A DNA stretch of 20,586 nucleotides, taken from positions 1 to 20,586 of the forward strand of contig JAWQRM010000667.1 of assembly GCA_033557675.1 (NCBI GenBank), in the 5' to 3' direction. The position numbers and the translations under genes are program-made. The notes beneath the pieces are model-generated. The model was not told the origin of the DNA and did no database searches. It saw nothing but the letters and a program-made list of their open reading frames with translations. This document shows, one piece after another, positions 19,011 through 20,586 of the stretch. The first letter of the stretch is position 1. Each line of letters begins with the position of its first letter. This stretch comes from Coptodactyla brooksi (taxonomy: Eukaryota > Arthropoda > Insecta > Coleoptera > Scarabaeidae).

Positions 19011-19048
<38 letters not shown>

Positions 19049-19156
19049 ATATATATTATATATATTATATATAATATATATATATATATATATACCTATA
19101 TATACCTATATACCTATATATAGGTATATATACCTATATACCTATATATATAGACA

Positions 19157-19190
<34 letters not shown>
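19011..19190. repeat. (TA)n block with CCTATATA palindromes
   Basis: A long TA-alternating tract broken by repeated ACCTATATATAGGT-type words that are themselves palindromic. It begins exactly at the right end of the fold-back unit. Confidence 0.93.
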
Positions 19191-19192
<2 letters not shown>

Positions 19193-19250
19193 TGTCATTT
19201 CTGAATGACACCTATGAAAGATTGCGTACTGCGGAAGTACGCAATCTTTC
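19153..19250. repeat. Chain of three overlapping or adjacent palindromes
   Basis: GACACC at 19153-19158 pairs across a TA run with GGTGTC at 19191-19196. That same GGTGTCATT (19191-19199) can instead pair with AATGACACC at 19204-19212. Directly after, GAAAGATTGCGTACT (19216-19230) pairs perfectly with 19236-19250 around the loop GCGGA. The first two structures are mutually exclusive; the last is a perfect 15-bp stem. Confidence 0.9.
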
Positions 19251-20586
19251 CTAGTAAGTATCTGGGCATGATACAACATAGTAGAGAACCCCAAAGGGCG
19301 AACTCTGCCATGAATTTGCAATGTTAGTTTGTTAACACGCATAATAACTTTATACCTATAATAATTTTATTAATATTAAATAGAATACAGGTCGCCCTAT
19401 CAGCTCTTTACCATGTTGTATTTCACCCGCACGCTTTGTTGATATAACCAACAGCTCTTTCTCGGATTGTGCATGCAGTTACCCTGGAGAGCTGATTTAT
19501 GACTGGAAAAGCGCAGAACAAATATTATAGTTATATTCAGTACGTGTATGTCTAGTGTACTGTGCAGTTTTATATTAAACATAATATTCCTTGTATGTGA
19601 TGTATTTCTTATTCCTGAAGGGCGAATCTCTGTACATGAGACATTAAATTATCAACATTCAGCAATATTTATTTTCATACTTGCAGTTTTCAGATCAATT
19701 ACATTTCATTTCCTCTGAAATCTACAATGTCTACTTTTCAATTCTTGTTTATTAGCCCATAGTATGTATTATTATTGGTCGATAAATGGACGATGAATTT
19801 GGCCAATTTGTTGTGTCCTATTTTGATAATTTTGTGGGTCGAAATCATATATAACCTCATCTATTCAGGATATTAGACAAAAGGTTTAATCATAAACAAG
19901 TCAAAAGAATAATTCTATCTCCATGAAAATACTACATTTGATATTTATTGTATTTGATCTCCATCTAACATAAATTGATTAAGTAGGGTTGCTATTTTAT
20001 TATCGATTTTATGTAACTCCACCTGTAATAATAACTGGATAGATTGCGTAGTGTAGTGACTGTTACTACCGGTTGGTCCTAAGTCCGAACAATTACACCC
20101 CTCCGTTCGTACTCGCTAAACGAGCATATTGCGTCACGTTTCCTAATATAAGGCATTAACGGTGTAAAAGGGGTACAAAGGCATTGTTCATGTGAATTTG
20201 TTGTTGTGGACTTTTCGTCCAAATATGAATTTTAAGTAATTAATTACTTTAATTGGACAAGAGAATAATCGACTTTTGAGCAAGATTCGAACCTGCGTCC
20301 CCTGAATTTTCTTCATATATCTTTAATAATAGTAGAAGTCTAATAAGAAACGTAGATAACAATATTATCGAACAATTTAATTCAATTATTACGAAATTTA
20401 TTGATGGTAAAAGGATTAAATTTTGTAATTGACAGTCATATAGCACCATCATGGTGCGGTAATTTCTTTTAGCACAAAACTGCACACTGAATACCATAAA
20501 ACGATTTATGGTACAACTGTGCCCAATTTGTTATCGTCTGTGGAGAATAGGAGAATTCTGAAAGCGCAGTATAATAAAAACCACAG
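19251..20586. other. AT-rich interval with no recognised gene
   Basis: The open frames here are short and show no motif. The only item of note is GGTTCGAATCTTGC on the minus strand (about 20295-20282), a good match to a tRNA T-arm and B box with a 5-bp stem (GCAGG/CTTGC). No A box or acceptor stem was found upstream of it, so it may be a SINE relic or chance. The (GC-richer) stretch around 20060-20140 shows nothing recognisable. Confidence 0.45.

Noticed and set aside
19142..19342. 66-codon minus-strand open frame
   Set aside because: Ends in microsatellite-encoded Ile-Tyr repeats and spans perfect hairpins; no protein signal.
1..20586. CRISPR arrays, bacterial operons, rRNA genes or viral genes
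   Set aside because: No regularly spaced direct repeats, no operon-like coding density, no rRNA-like blocks and no viral structural motifs; the sequence is eukaryotic intergenic DNA with transposon relics.

Overview
The window looks like AT-rich, gene-poor intergenic DNA from an invertebrate animal, most likely an insect. The evidence is long AT-rich stretches with no coding signal, (TA)n microsatellites, and decayed transposons of families common in arthropod genomes. There is no operon structure, no ribosomal or bona fide tRNA gene, and no intact open reading frame that I can assign to a host gene. The species cannot be named from the sequence. Family assignments below come from recognising conserved transposase or helicase motifs by eye; no database was searched.

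Layout from left to right. 29-74 is a (TA)n tract, followed by a short decayed acidic coding fragment on the minus strand (about 75-282). About 300-4940 is AT-rich DNA with no recognised gene. 4941-5652 is a fold-back element with long inverted arms. 5690-6680 is unassigned sequence with a weak tRNA-like patch and a small GC-richer island with internal repeats. 6689-7037 is the 3' end of a Helitron: the C-terminal helicase motif, an in-frame duplication of it, and a CTAG terminus. Directly against that terminus lies a minus-strand, internally deleted Mutator-like transposase relic (7039-7703). 8004-9026 is a 5'-truncated non-LTR retrotransposon (minus strand) with RT motifs, a frameshift, a stop codon, an (AAG)n tail and a candidate target-site duplication. 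About 9178-12068 is a broken pogo-like DNA transposon: its transposase is on the minus strand and it has inverted arms of about 400 bp, each carrying the start of a coding region.

12070-13780 has no clear gene, but part of it is richer in CpG and contains a weak promoter-like match. 13785 to about 15041 is a decayed mariner whose terminus and transposase motifs resemble the plant-type (Stowaway/Osmar-like) group. About 15825-16110 is a weak LINE C-terminal relic. About 16600-17345 is a decayed hAT-like transposase. 17426-17573 is a hairpin MITE. 17920-19010 is a 1.1-kb fold-back unit with a tRNA-like polymerase III cassette in each arm and a TA-flanked MITE nested inside. 19011-19250 is a (TA)n block followed by a chain of overlapping palindromes. 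The remainder to 20586 is unassigned AT-rich DNA.

The coding relics do not work together as a pathway. The window is a graveyard of at least six transposon superfamilies, partly nested and all defective in cis. The most informative parts are the arrangement of the pogo-like element, the plant-type mariner, the Helitron/Mutator junction and the tRNA-like fold-back unit. I found no convincing new host system.
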